64,000 bases of DNA, taken from NCBI GenBank assembly GCA_013115145.1, contig JAAPAO010000012.1, positions 62,478 through 126,477 on the forward strand. The letters are read 5' to 3'. The DNA comes from Perkinsus chesapeaki (Eukaryota > Perkinsozoa > Perkinsida > Perkinsidae). Shown here piece after piece: positions 1-12,100 of this stretch (within the stretch, counting starts at the first letter, position 1; each line of letters starts with the position of its first letter). Position numbers and translations under genes: made by a program. Under the pieces are notes generated by a model. That model ran no database searches and was not told the DNA's origin. It saw only the letters and a program-made list of their open reading frames with translations.

Positions 1-3000
1 TCGAGTAGAGCCGCAGCGGCCGCATCCGTCGGCCCCGCCGATGGGAGCCCAGCCGGCAGCCTCGCCCCAGGTCGACTTCTCCCAGCGCATTGCGAACGCC
101 ATGAACATGGCCAATCTGCGTCAGCAACAACAGGCTCAGCAAACCTCCTCGCCGCCCCAGCCGAGGATGCAGCCGATGCCTTCTGCCCCTCCTCAGCGAC
201 CGATGCCGCCGGCTCCAGTGCCGTCCGTGGCTGCTATGCAACCAGCTAGCTCCTTTGCGGCCCAGGCGCAGGGTGCTCAACAACAACAAGGAGGGGGAGG
301 AGGAGAAAACGAGGGCTTCATATTGCCCAACCTCCCCAGTCTTGTGATAATCGATCCTAATATCGAACTCTTCCGGCTGCAACCCAAATTGAAGCCCATA
401 GTGCCTCTGGCGATGGACCGGGCTATCAGGGACATCGTCACAGCAGGTAGGATACAGAAGAAGAAGAAGGATCAGCCTGGTGGAAGAATGGTGGTGCTCT
501 TTAGTGGTGGAGCGTAGTGTGTCTATAGCGACGCTTACGACCAAGCAGGTCGTGCTGAAGGATCTTGCGATGGAGCCAGATGAGCAGGTTGTCCGCAAAG
601 CTGCCCAGCTGATGGTCACTAACCTGGCCGGAGCTCTGGCCCTCGTCACTTGCCGGTAGGATATTGAGAAGGCTAGCAGCAGGGCATGGTGTGATTAGGG
701 AACCACTGAGGATATCCTTGACCAATCATCTTAAGGCTCTGTTGAACCCAGGCAATGCGGCTCCTCCACAGGACTACCAGGAGAATGCCCTCATCGACCA
801 GGTAGGTTGGAAGTGCAGCTTCATCATCAATAGTAATATTAAAAACAAGTGGAATTGTTAATACCATGTCGGATACTACTGCGCTATTCGAACGTCCTCC
901 TCCTCGTTCAGAAGGGATATCTCTTCATCCCCTTCGGTGTCTTTATTATTACCCCCCTCCAGCTTCGAACCCTCGGTTTTCATGGAGGAGGCCGGAAACT
1001 CAGGAATTGGTTCCTATGGTCGTTGCAGGTCATTTCAACGGTCACCGCGGAGAACCTGGAGTTGGGCTGCCAGCTCATCGAGAAGATTGTGTGCGAGAGA
1101 GCTGTGAAGGAGATCGACGTGGTCTTCCATCCTGTACGTACCCCAGGCGAAGCTGGTTGATCCAATTTCGTGCGTCAGGCTTACGAGGCCCGCCGGAGCC
1201 ACAGGGAGAAGTACGGCCCCAACGGACCTCAATTCGTGGACACTGAGTTTTACAACGTCAACGGGACATGGCCCAACGCTCTGCCCAGCAGCCTTCGACC
1301 AAGACCTGGCCCGCTGCCGGCCAGGGAGCTCCGGGTAGGTGGAACCGAGTCCGGCTGTTCGATGCTCTGATTGATGTCACTCATGGCTCGCTGTTGGCTG
1401 AACGGCGACATCCACGTTGTGTTGGACAGTGGTGGGTTGTCAGGTGTACCGCGATTTCCTGACTAAGGTGAGGGCTCCAGCGACGGGTGGAGTGCCACCG
1501 CCAATGAGCGGTGCGGTGCCGGCCGACATACAGCGAAGGATAGTTGGAGCTCCCCCGGGGGTGATGAGAAGGAAGTGTGGTATGAATTTTTATGTTGTGT
1601 GTGTCAGATGCAGCCAACTGCAGCGCCGCAACCACCAGCTTTGCCTTCATTGGTGCAGGTCCAGAGTATCGTCAAGCAGCTCCATGCACAGGTAGGCATA
1701 ACAGAGGAGAGGGGGGTTGGGTAGGACTGACATCATAGGCGGCTGGAGCGGTCCACCAATTGGAGGTCATGTCCAGTGATGCCAATCAAGCGAAGATCTG
1801 GAGGTTTACAAAGACGCTACTGACCAGCGGCTTAGAGGAAGTTGTATCGCGTGCAGCTACAAACGAGAGGGTAGGAACTTCTCTTGAAGCAGGGCCTGGG
1901 TGCAACTCCCTTTTTAGGTACTGACAATGCCGGAGATCAGCGACACCCAGCGGCCCCAGTTGGACAGCTTCTACGCCTTGGTTGGCTTGTGCAGTCTGAA
2001 CACGCCAGCGGAGGAGTCGGGCAATCCTAACGCGGGTCTTACCGGCTGGCAGGTAATGAGACTGGCTGATGAATTTTCATGCCGCTCCTTCCTCCTAGTT
2101 GTTGTTGAAAAACCTGGATGAAATTCTGAAGCACGATCCTGGTCTGGCGACTGTGGTGGTGTCTCATGTTCTCAAGGAGATGAACCGCAGATTCGACCAG
2201 CTCGCGGCGATGTATGTTGGCGTTAACGTATTGGCTGAGAAGACGAAAACTGATGTAGGCGGTTTGCCTTGATTCCTGCGCATGCGTGCTGGTAGGCTGC
2301 CGGAGCCGTAGCGGTGAAGCAGCAACTTCAGTGGTCGCAGAGCCACGTTACCGAGCCACACGTCCGTCTGGAGCTCCATCTGGCTATGCTAGGTAGGGAG
2401 GAGTTGGTTAGGTTGTTATCGATGGTTGGGTGCAGGTGTGGTGTTGCATACTGTGGGGACGGCGAGCGAAGATACCGCTCTGCGAGTGGTACAGACGCCC
2501 TTGCTGGCCTTCTGCGTCGAGCTACTACACAAGAAGCTATTAGGCCATACTGAGGAGTAATGGCTAAAGTCACTGCGCCATTAAATTCTTCGTTTAGCGG
2601 CCAAAACCAGGCTCCCAGCACCGAGGCTCAGAGGCAGGCCCTCCAGCTGGCACTATGTGGAGTCATACGTTACTCTTTGGTGAAGGAATCTGAAGTTGAC
2701 ACTATCCTTCAACGACTGTTGACTGAGTACAAGTCACCTCAGAACACTATGTTCGTGGTAGGCAGGCTCTATAGCGTATTGGGTATAACGTGGATCGTAG
2801 GAGGGAAGGATCAGTGGGATGATAGGCTACTCCTGTGGACCAGCCTGTTTTACGGTTTTTCTCGGTGGGATCGAACCTCGATCATTGGCGATCTAAAATC
2901 TCCACGGGGAGTGAAAGTCTATAGATCGGGGCGTAGTGGATCTTGGGTCCCTGTCAAACCTAGAGATGCCTGTTAGTCTCCACGCTGTAGACCATGACCG

Positions 3001-6000
3001 GACATATGGTTATTATTGGCTCTTCCGCTGCTTCGGTTGTTGGGAGGGGTGCTTATTACCTGGTAATCTTTCTCGGCAGGGTTCAATTTACAGGCCTAAG
3101 ATACTCGCTGAGCGATAGTGGGTGTGATGGCAGGTGACGTTCCTTCAATTGGTTCTCAACAAGATGCGTATCTCCACAGTCCAGAGCTGGGTGCATTCAA
3201 TCGAGGTCATCCAGAGGATAGGCCTCCGCCTTAGGGAGCAAATGCAGCAGCCAGGATCTCATCTTGTAGCGAAGGGAATGCTAGTATCGTCCGGGAAGGG
3301 AATACTGGTGTTTAGAGCACCTTGGAGAAGCAGCTGGCTATGACGACGGCGCAGTTTGTGGAGGCTTGCAAGCATTCCGCCCAGGTTCTATACCCAGAGC
3401 GGGTACTTCAATACCGAAGGGTACCTACCGTATCTTTGCCGGTGTATTACCCTTCCTTCAGGCCTTGACATTGAACAAGGCGCCACAGAACGCAGTGCCA
3501 CCAGAGGCCATCCACTACTTGGCGATACATGTAGGTTCTGGTATAGGCTCTGTTCGGATTATCTTATGTACCGGTGTAGGTACCACCGTCATCTCAATTG
3601 CAACCTCCCAGCAGCACTAAGCCCTTCGTTGACCAGGTGAGCTTCGGGTTCTGGAGCGTAGCTGTGATGAGTCGGGTGTTAGATTCCGGATGCCACTAAG
3701 AAGTCCTTTATTGAGGCCTATGATGAGTGGCGTAAGAGAACATCGGAGGAGATGAACTTCCCGTGTGAGGAGCCGACCACCAAGGAAGCGCTTAAGACGC
3801 TCAAAATAGACTACCTGAATGAGTATTTCATCTCCAAGGTAGGGGACGACCCCTTCTCCAGCGAACCGTACTGGTCTGGTTCAGGGCCTGGCGGTTGGCA
3901 CTAACGCGCAGCCTACTTGGTTCCCGGGCTTCCTGGCGGTGGTCTTGGGACACGTCATTGATCTTGCTAGCAAGGAGACTATGGAAGCCAATAAGGACTC
4001 GGAGAATCCAGAGTAGGGCACCCTGCGGGAGAGGACCGTATCATTTCTCTCAGGAAATCTACCCACGAAACTGAGCTCAAGTTCGATGCGATAGATTGCT
4101 TCGCTTCGCTTGTGGTAAGTGCCATTATGAACATTGGATTTCGATTTTACTCGAAATTGCAGGATCTACATAGTCGGTTGTAAAAAGCTCGTTATTATTC
4201 AATCCTAGCTTGGTTCAGCAGAGAGGCCTGAGTTAACTGTGATGTAGGTACTGTTGACCTTGGATCCAGCGAGACCAACGGAAGGCCCCGCCGATGCACC
4301 TACACCTATCACCACAACAGTCGAGTACAACTCTATCAGAATGCTCCATAAGGCCCTTGAGGTACACAGGGTTGCCATCAAAAAAGGGAAAGACGACTCG
4401 CTTCGCTCCGCTAATGCTTTTGGTCAGATGATATCTCGTCATATATGGACTGACGCTAATACCAATGGGGACAAATTCAACCAGAGGTTCTACACTAGGA
4501 TGCTTTCCGAGCTCCTCCAGGTGGGATTCCACCGATTTGGCCAGTTTGTCACCGAGCCTCTCAGAAATGCCTGGATGCGAGAGTGTCACGGGAGATCCTG
4601 TACAAGGAAGCCCTGCGCGGTCCTCAGCCGATCGATCCGTTGAGCGAAAAGTAAGCCGGTGACCGCTCTGGGCTCGTGGCAGTGGTGGGTTTTCGTAGGT
4701 ATCTGTGTGCAATACTATCGGCCTTCGCGAAGACCCTTTCTTGGGTGGGACCGGGACAGATTCCACAATTTGTTTTCGGATGGACGTCATTGCTTACTGA
4801 TGACAAGTTCTTCCCCCGACTGGTAGGCTGCCGTCTCCGGTTTCCCTCGGCTTACTCTAGTGCCGTCAGATGCAAGTCCGTGGCCAGCGCGGTTGGTTAG
4901 CGGCATCGAGGCTAATTCAGCAGCTCCTGCGTTACATTGCGCCCCACCTAGCCAATAGCAAAGACACCTCCCTGAAGGACGGCTTGGCTCGTTCGGTAAA
5001 TCCTCCCAACCCGCAGCCCGAACTCCTGGTGTCCAGGTGCCGGAACCGATTAGAGTGCTGTACACTGGATTGTTGAAGATATGGATGACGGCCATCCAGG
5101 AGGACTATCCGGAGTTCCTTAGTGACTTCCAATTCTCGTTGGTCAGCGAGTTGCCGGAGAACTGCGTAGGGAACTCCTCCTCCTCGTCGTCGGTGTGAGG
5201 TGGCAGGCGTTGGTTCGTCAGGTGCAAGCCAAAAACATGATACTGTGCGCATTCCCAAGAGGAATGAAGTTGCCCGACCCGTTCGCCTTGGATCTACAAG
5301 TGGATACTCTTCCCGATGTCAAGATCAAGCCTAGAGTAGGAGCGATGTACCTCCGGTGATGATGATGGCATCGCTGTCGTCATCCTCTTCAGGTGTTGCT
5401 CCCTGAAACTACCATCCTAGAGCAGGCAGGTATCATACAGCTCATCGACGAATATGTGAAGGTTAGAGACCGCACCCTTCTGGACGCGGTCATCAGACGC
5501 ATGCACGGTCCAACGGGATACAACCACACCTTAATGACGAGTGTTGTCCAGTAGGACGACGGCAACAATTTTCTTGCGCGCCACAATACTCCTTGAAGGT
5601 ACATTGGCACCCGCTTGCCGATGGTGTGCCCCTCCTATGAGAATGCCATGAAAATCGGTGGTAACGTCCAGGTTGAGATCTTCATGTATCTGGCGTGTCA
5701 CTTTGACCCTGAAGGACGGTAGCCATCGACGCCCGGCTATACCCTGTTGACGCGATCTCGTGCAGGTACATATTCCTGTCCACTATTGTTAACTTCCTAC
5801 GCTACCCCAACTCTCACACTCACTACTTTAGCTGTTTGATCCTGTAAGTCTCGGAGACCGGCGGCAAGGACCAGCATCACATGTTAGGAACCTATTTGGG
5901 GACGCTCCTATTGCGTCAGTTCGAGAGCAAATTGCGAGGATTCTTCTAGAACGGTAAAGCTTTGCCGACTAAGTCTTGCGTGCAGCCGGGCTTGCTCAGG

Positions 6001-6253
6001 TTGATCGTTCGTCGCCCTCACCCATGGGGCCTTCTGATCACCTTCATCGAGCTTGTGAAGAACCCTCGGTATCGCTTCTGGGAGCATCCCTTCGTAAGCC
6101 ACCAACTGAGCTTTGTTACGCGAGACTTGCTGATTTCAGATGAAGAACCCCGACGTCGAGAAGCTGTTCCGGACGGTAGCAATGACCTGTGTGGCAACCC
6201 TCCCGCCGCCGAGCTCTCACCAGGCCGGTGCTGTCGGGCCCAATCGGGCATAG
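1..6253 (+). CDS. CNOT1: CCR4-NOT complex subunit 1 (CNOT1), 5'-truncated by the window edge
   Basis: Scaffold of the cytoplasmic CCR4-NOT deadenylase complex, which shortens mRNA poly(A) tails. The gene enters from the left edge in a Gln/Pro-rich linker (to about 300). A DUF3819-type block follows: [20 protein letters not shown] near 355, then an exon at about 508-658 ending ALALVTCR. This is the family's CNOT9-binding region. The C-terminal Not1 domain is clear: [19 protein letters not shown] near 5090, [12 protein letters not shown] near 5250, [14 protein letters not shown] near 5790 and [18 protein letters not shown] near 6015. The last exon starts at 6140 ([14 protein letters not shown]) and ends at TAG 6251-6253. 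More than twenty short introns break the frame; donors are often GTAGG. Individual exon ends in the middle were not all resolved. Identity is secure because the conserved blocks occur in family order. Confidence 0.93.
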
Positions 6254-6575
6254 AAAGTTTGTCGGGCCGTCGGCGGTCCAGAGTCGAACAGCTAGCTGGG
6301 GAGCTCTGGTCTCTCGGGACCGCCGTAGTAGCCACTGAAGTTGGTAGCGATACGATTGCCTGTACATTTATGATCGAATGGTCCTCCTTATTTTCCTTAG
6401 TAGTAGCAACAGAGTAGCCGCAGCAGCAGCTCACAAATGTCTACTGTGATTGGTCTTATCAGAGATACCTCTGTTACAAATAGTTAGCACCTCTCCAATC
6501 ACTATCAGATGTATTTTCTATTCCTTCTAGTCAGTCTTGTGTTGGTCACCATTCAAGTGTCCTCAGGTTAAGGAC
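6254..6575. other. Intergenic gap between CNOT1 and the CFAP52-like gene
   Basis: About 320 bases with no convincing exon. It presumably holds the 3' end of the CNOT1 transcript and the 5' leader of the next gene. A short CAG run sits near 6420. I see no recognisable promoter element. Confidence 0.5.
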
Positions 6576-8741
6576 ATGTCAATAGAGTTGGACAGAGCCA
6601 TTGGCAGCAATCACTCAGAGGAGTTTCGTGGCCTCGCGGCTTGGTCGTCCGGCGATTTGTCAAAATACGCATCGGCCATGGGCGGTGCTGTTTGCCTGCA
6701 GTCGGCGGATGACCAGCAGGACCCACAGCAGTTCCTGACGAAGGCCTTCTCTATGAAGTGCAGTACCATGGCCGTCGGCAACAGGGAGGGCAGCGGGCTC
6801 ATCGCCGCCGGCTTTACAGGAGACCAGGCCGACGTCCTACTCTGGCGAGATGGCGAGCTACTGTATCGGCTAGAGGAGCATGATGAGGCTGTCACAGCCC
6901 TGGCCTTCACTTGCGATGACAGGTTCCTGGTCAGCACTGGTGGCATGAACGACCAAAGGCTCTATGTATGGGACTGCGAGAGAGGTCTGGTCATCACGTG
7001 TCGATCCTTGGCCACTTTGGTGCCGGTGAAGGCAATCGTGGACGGTGGGTTTGTGAAGGATGTTAAACGGAGGAACACCAGTCTGTATCAGCTGGCCAGC
7101 TGCGGTGGCCGTAACGTCACCATTTGGGAGCTCAACGATGAAGTGCAGAGCATCACGCCGGTGTCGATATCCCCCAGTGGAAAGCACACCCGGGCCTTCG
7201 AGTGCCTTTGCTTTTCGAAAGACTATGAGCTGCTCTTCATCGGCACTTCCTCCGGTGACATAGCGGTGGTCAAGATGCGTAACAGGGTTGTTCAGAGCTT
7301 TTCTGAGCCCGTTGGCGCTGGTGGGATATTTTCTCTGGCATACCTAGATGCCGCTGGGGATCTCGCACAGGGGAGCAGCCCCGCGGTGCTGGCAGGAAGC
7401 GGAGATGGCAGCGTCACGCTTTTCTCGTGTATCCTTACTGAGCTGCGGCAGCTTAAGCGAGTCGTGGTGGACCAGGGAACGATAGTGGGCATGTCGGTGG
7501 GGCGCAGGAGACAGATATTGTGTGCTTCCACTACCGGCAGTGTCTGGCTTCTCTGGCCGGACAAGGACATGGCCACCGCGTTGGTGCAGGAGAACACATC
7601 AGCTCCTCTGCAGGCTGTGGCCTACCCCATGCCGGACATCAGCACCGAGTTTGCGGTCGGTGATGCGTCCGGAGCTGTCACCCTCTGGAGCTGCGATGGT
7701 TCCTACAGTGTCATCATGAAGCTCGCTGCTCGACCAACCGCAAGCAGCCCCGTGTCTGCTGTCACCTGCCTCGGGTACCTCAGCCGCGCTGGCCTGTTGG
7801 TTGCGGGACACAGTGACGGTTTGCTGCGCAGCTGGAACTGTGGTGACGATAACGGCACTCTGCTGTGGACAATCGATACCACCACTACCAGAGGCCGAAC
7901 CAATCGGGCCTCCGATGTTGGCGCTTTGGCTATGTCCAGCAATGGCAGGTTTGTGGTGACGGGCGGAGGGGAGGGTGAGGTCCGAGTTTGGGAAGTTAAA
8001 TCGAAGGATATGGTATCCGGCATGAAGGAACATACTTCTCGAGTGAACGCATTGAAGCTGTTCTCGAATGACCAGTTCTGCGTCACCGGCAGTCGGGACC
8101 GATGCCTGCTGACGTTCGACTTGCGGGCGGAAAAAAGGCTGACCTGTCACAGAGAGAGGCACGGTGGCATCGACTGTTTGGCTATTGGCACTGATGAGAA
8201 CGTGGTGGTTGCTGGTGGGAAGGAGAAGCATTTGACTTATTGGGACCTGCGGCAGCCAGAGCCGGTCAGGGTGGTATCAGCTGGGCCTGGGGATGAGCTC
8301 AAGGCGCTTAGTTTCCATGATGATGGAAAAGGAGGTTTGCTGGCCTCAGGTGGGAGGAGGGGCGGCAAACGGTAGCTTTCCCAATGCGGATGCATATTAG
8401 GATTTCTTGAACCCGCCAGTGACGTTCCCGGCGTTGTGCTAAATATAAAAGGAGATTTTTAGGTTAGCGGAAATTTTCAAAATTCCTTTTGCGATGTTTT
8501 AGTTCTCCTATCTTTCGATTTTCACGTTTCTACTGCAGGTGGTACCGGCTGCGTTGTGAAGCTTTGGGAGATGGGCTCTGGCCGGTTGATCTCAACCCAC
8601 TTGGAGGAGCCTCGCCACAGCAGCTGCATTAACGACCTAGCCTTCAGTCCAGATGGCAAGCAGCTTATATCGGTCGGCGCCGATCACTGTGTGATGGTTT
8701 GGAACGTGTTCCCCAACGACCCGCCTGAGGCCGGTGCATGA
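6576..8741 (+). CDS. CFAP52: CFAP52/WDR16-like WD40-repeat protein
   Basis: WD40 propeller protein resembling cilia- and flagella-associated protein 52 (WDR16), a protein of the axonemal doublet lumen. Exon 1 runs 6576-8349 and exon 2 runs 8539-8741. The intron 8350-8538 (GT...CAG) restores the reading LASGGTGCVVKLWEMG. Together they give about 658 residues, near the family's roughly 620. Repeats end in typical blades: ADVLLWRDGELL, LYVWDCERG, GGGEGEVRVWEV, KEHTSRVNALKLF and GADHCVMVWNV. The GEGEVRVW and KEH..V blocks match CFAP52 closely. I chose ATG 6576 because the reading frame upstream of it does not look like the family. Two tandem propellers are expected. A different WD40 protein cannot be fully excluded, but CFAP52 fits best. 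The tail ends DPPEAGA then TGA. Confidence 0.85.
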
Positions 8742-9118
8742 TTGCATATCGAATTAACGCTGTCACCATGCTCCTGCGCTTGCGTTAGTGTCTCACCTTT
8801 CCATATCTCGTTGCCCATAGGCGAAGGTCTACGCTTTCTAACACCGCATTCAGAGAGCTACCAGGGGGTGGGGTCGGTGGAATGGCCGGAAAGTGGCCAC
8901 TATAATCCCAGCATTCTCGAACTAGGGAACCTCACACTGTGCCAGGTGAAAAATGGTGGTCTAGAAGTGCCTAGGAAAGATTTGAGTCGGTGGATCCGTT
9001 GACGTTGAATGGTTGATGAAATGAAGTGTTCGTAGTGGCGTGTCATCTACAATAGAGTAGGAGTTGTATATACGGCGTGTGTAGTCTGTAGTCTGTTCCT
9101 ATCAGCCTAGGCATTTTA
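8742..9118. other. Intergenic gap, no gene seen
   Basis: About 375 bases between the CFAP52-like gene and the PHRF1-like gene. The only sizeable open frame (to 9002) continues directly from the CFAP52 stop and has no coding character. Confidence 0.5.
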
Positions 9119-12100
9119 ATGTCAACGAATAGAGGCGGCAGCAGCAGTAGCACTGCTGCATCCTGGTGGCAGAGGAGCGTAGCCGCCTCCTCACCGAGAG
9201 CACCCTCCGGCAGGGTTTTGCGGACACCATTGGGAAGCGGACGACGAATGCAGTCACAAGTCGGGTCGATACGGGACAGGCTTGACGTAGGGCATAGTTG
9301 ACAGCATCTTGGTCCGGTATAATAAAAATATCAGCCGAAGGAGCGTTTGAATATTTAACAGACTTGTGACATATCCTCGTTTTGGTAGGTCGACCGCTTA
9401 ATGGAATGGCCAGGCTTCCTTCCTATTAGTTTTTATCTATTAGCCGCAGGCTGTACCGGATGAATCTTAGAATAGGGAGCAGCACGACATCTTTATATCC
9501 CAATTTTGCTAAAAACTCGGTGGCGTACAGTGGTTATGCTTGGTCAATTAGGTAAACCTGCGTGAAGCCATAACACGCCGGAACCCTCGACTTTCACAAG
9601 CGTGGAATTTATCGCCCGAACGCTCATCCACACCAACAGCGGACTCTCCTGTGGAAGAGCTGCCGGCTAAACGACGACGATCCTCGGAGGCCTCTTGCAT
9701 TGATTTAATGGATGCAACTCAAGTGGAAATTCCTGAGAACGATGCCAGGGGTAGTTTTCGGGGTATTTATCAAAAGCTATTGCGTGCTTTGGCTGCCAAT
9801 AACTGTAGCGGCTTCATAGCGTTTATGATATTTACTGTGATACTATGTGATCGAGTGGACGAGAAACAACTATACACGCAGGTACCGCTTCCCACAGTGT
9901 TACAGCATGATGCTGTAACACTGTCAGCATCTGCCGGCAGGCCTTGCTAAGGCAATGCTTGCACATTTGAGCCCGAACTTCACCTCACCGAAAGGCGATA
10001 GAAAATGCACTTTCCGACAATTATTACACAGCGAAATATACAGTATGTCATGAATAAATGATAACATACTGTATAGTTTAGACTAAATTATAACTAAATT
10101 ATTTAGTTACATAGATAGTATTATAATATTACCGAAATTATACAGTAACGATATACTGTATAATACAATGTGATAATTCGGGTCTCCAGTGGGGACTCTC
10201 CGCTGGAGAGTACTGGGCTAGTAATCGGGTGTCTGGGTTACCCATTCTTCAACCTATTATGGGGCGGCGCCATCGAGTTGAATCGACTATGCAGGTGAGG
10301 CTAGCTCGGTCCAGGAAGAGCCCAGCGGTATCGAGTGTGCCATTTGCCTCTGCCCGGCTGGGCCCGGCGCTACAGTTGGTACCTTGCACGCTAACGCATC
10401 GAATCCCGAGCCAAGCTGCTCTCATCGGTTTTGCTTCGATTGCATCTACAAGTGGTCGAAGGCTACCAACTTGTGCCCGCTTTGCAAGGGACGATTTGGC
10501 TGCATACGAAAGCACAAAGTCGTTCAAGGGGATGTCATGCGGTAAGCACGTCACGCGCCACGAAATTGTGACCTAAGTTCAGTCCTATAGAAGGCCCCTT
10601 CGGTCTGGTGCGGATACGTAAGAAAGACATGCGGCCCGAGGACTTTGTGACGCCTCCGGGCGAGGACGCGGAGATCGTTCAACGATATAATGACTTGGTT
10701 TGCGAGGTGAGAAGGTATCACTGTTGGAAATTCCAACTTGGAATATATGTAGTTGCTCGTCCCGGACGAGTCGTCCTCGACATAGACGAGTGCATTCTCA
10801 TACGTAGACTCTACGTATGTTGGTGAGGAAGGCTAATTTCGGGAAAATGTAACAAAACTCTTTTAGATGTGTTCATATTGGGATTCCCAGCATTGGGGTC
10901 TCCAATGCTGGGCAGCCCAGTTTGGGCTGAATGAAATTAAGGGCTCAACTGATGACGGCTGACAGTTATTCCGGAAAAGTCTCAGTGGAACTGTGAGAAG
11001 GCATCACTTTTGGAGCACTCGAGAAAATTGCCCACCAATAGACAGGAAATACTGAATTGTTGGGAAGTGAAAAAATGGGCCGTAATTTCGCAATAAACCC
11101 AACAACAAATCATGAGTATTAATGCCAATATCGGCAAAATAATCATCAGAAGATGTCTGTCAAGAGATCCATCGTTTCAGGCCCTGACCCGCGGTCCCTG
11201 CAGCGCAGGACAATTCAATCATTGACATTGGGCATCAGATATAGAATCCGAATGATTGAGCTAGATAAAGCTAGCTGTCTAGTCAGACTAGTCGAATAAT
11301 GGACTTTACATGGAGAAATTAACATCTTCTCGGTCTACAGGATTTTCTCTTCAAGTACGACCCTCCGCGTGGGAAAAGTACCAGGCGAATGACCTAATTC
11401 AACGAACGAAATAGCTTTCTCGGCAGCATTACGGCTGAAAACAACCGATTCGGCGTCTCTGGCGAGATAATACGCCACACCGAAGATTCTGAGCATCATA
11501 GGTGACGCTGTTAACTCCTTGAAGATGCTGTTGACCAAAAGCTGTGACCGTGTGAGCGAAAAACTCGATGGACGAGATGGGCTGCTGTTGAAAATCATAA
11601 GAGGCGCCTCCTCCTCGTCCGAATCGAAAGGGAGTCTCCCTGACGATCTGCGATGCTTCCAGACGACCTCCACCATCCTTTTTCCTGATCAGAGCCACAA
11701 CCGAAGTAGGGTCACTCACGTTGTAGAGATAACTTGTCTTAACTGAAAACCGTTTATGATCTTCGAGAGCGACTATCGGATAGTCTTGCGGCGTGGGTCA
11801 CGCCTGGTGCAATAATCATCGCTAATGCACGATGCACTAGCATGGTTAAGCAGTAACCAGGTACCCGTCCTGCGCATTCTGCAGGTTGTGGAGCGACCAT
11901 CGTGATCAGACTCCCCGCAAACGGCTGAAATGAGTTCACGTAGCCTACGTGACGTAGGTCGTCCCGAAAACGGTCATATGCCAGACCGAATACGCTGCCC
12001 TGGGCCAGCTTCTGACCCTTTTGGGCTGATTTGAGCAATCGATGGTAAGGATTCAGTCCCGGCCTCGCGGTACCATCGGTAAGACCTATAGTATTATTAT

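Noticed and set aside
7599-8231. Long open frame on the - strand over the CFAP52-like gene (about 210 codons)
   Set aside because: It is the antisense shadow of a conserved WD40 coding region and has no domain of its own.
8742-9002. Open frame of 86 codons after the CFAP52-like stop
   Set aside because: It follows straight from the stop with no proper start context and no recognisable content.
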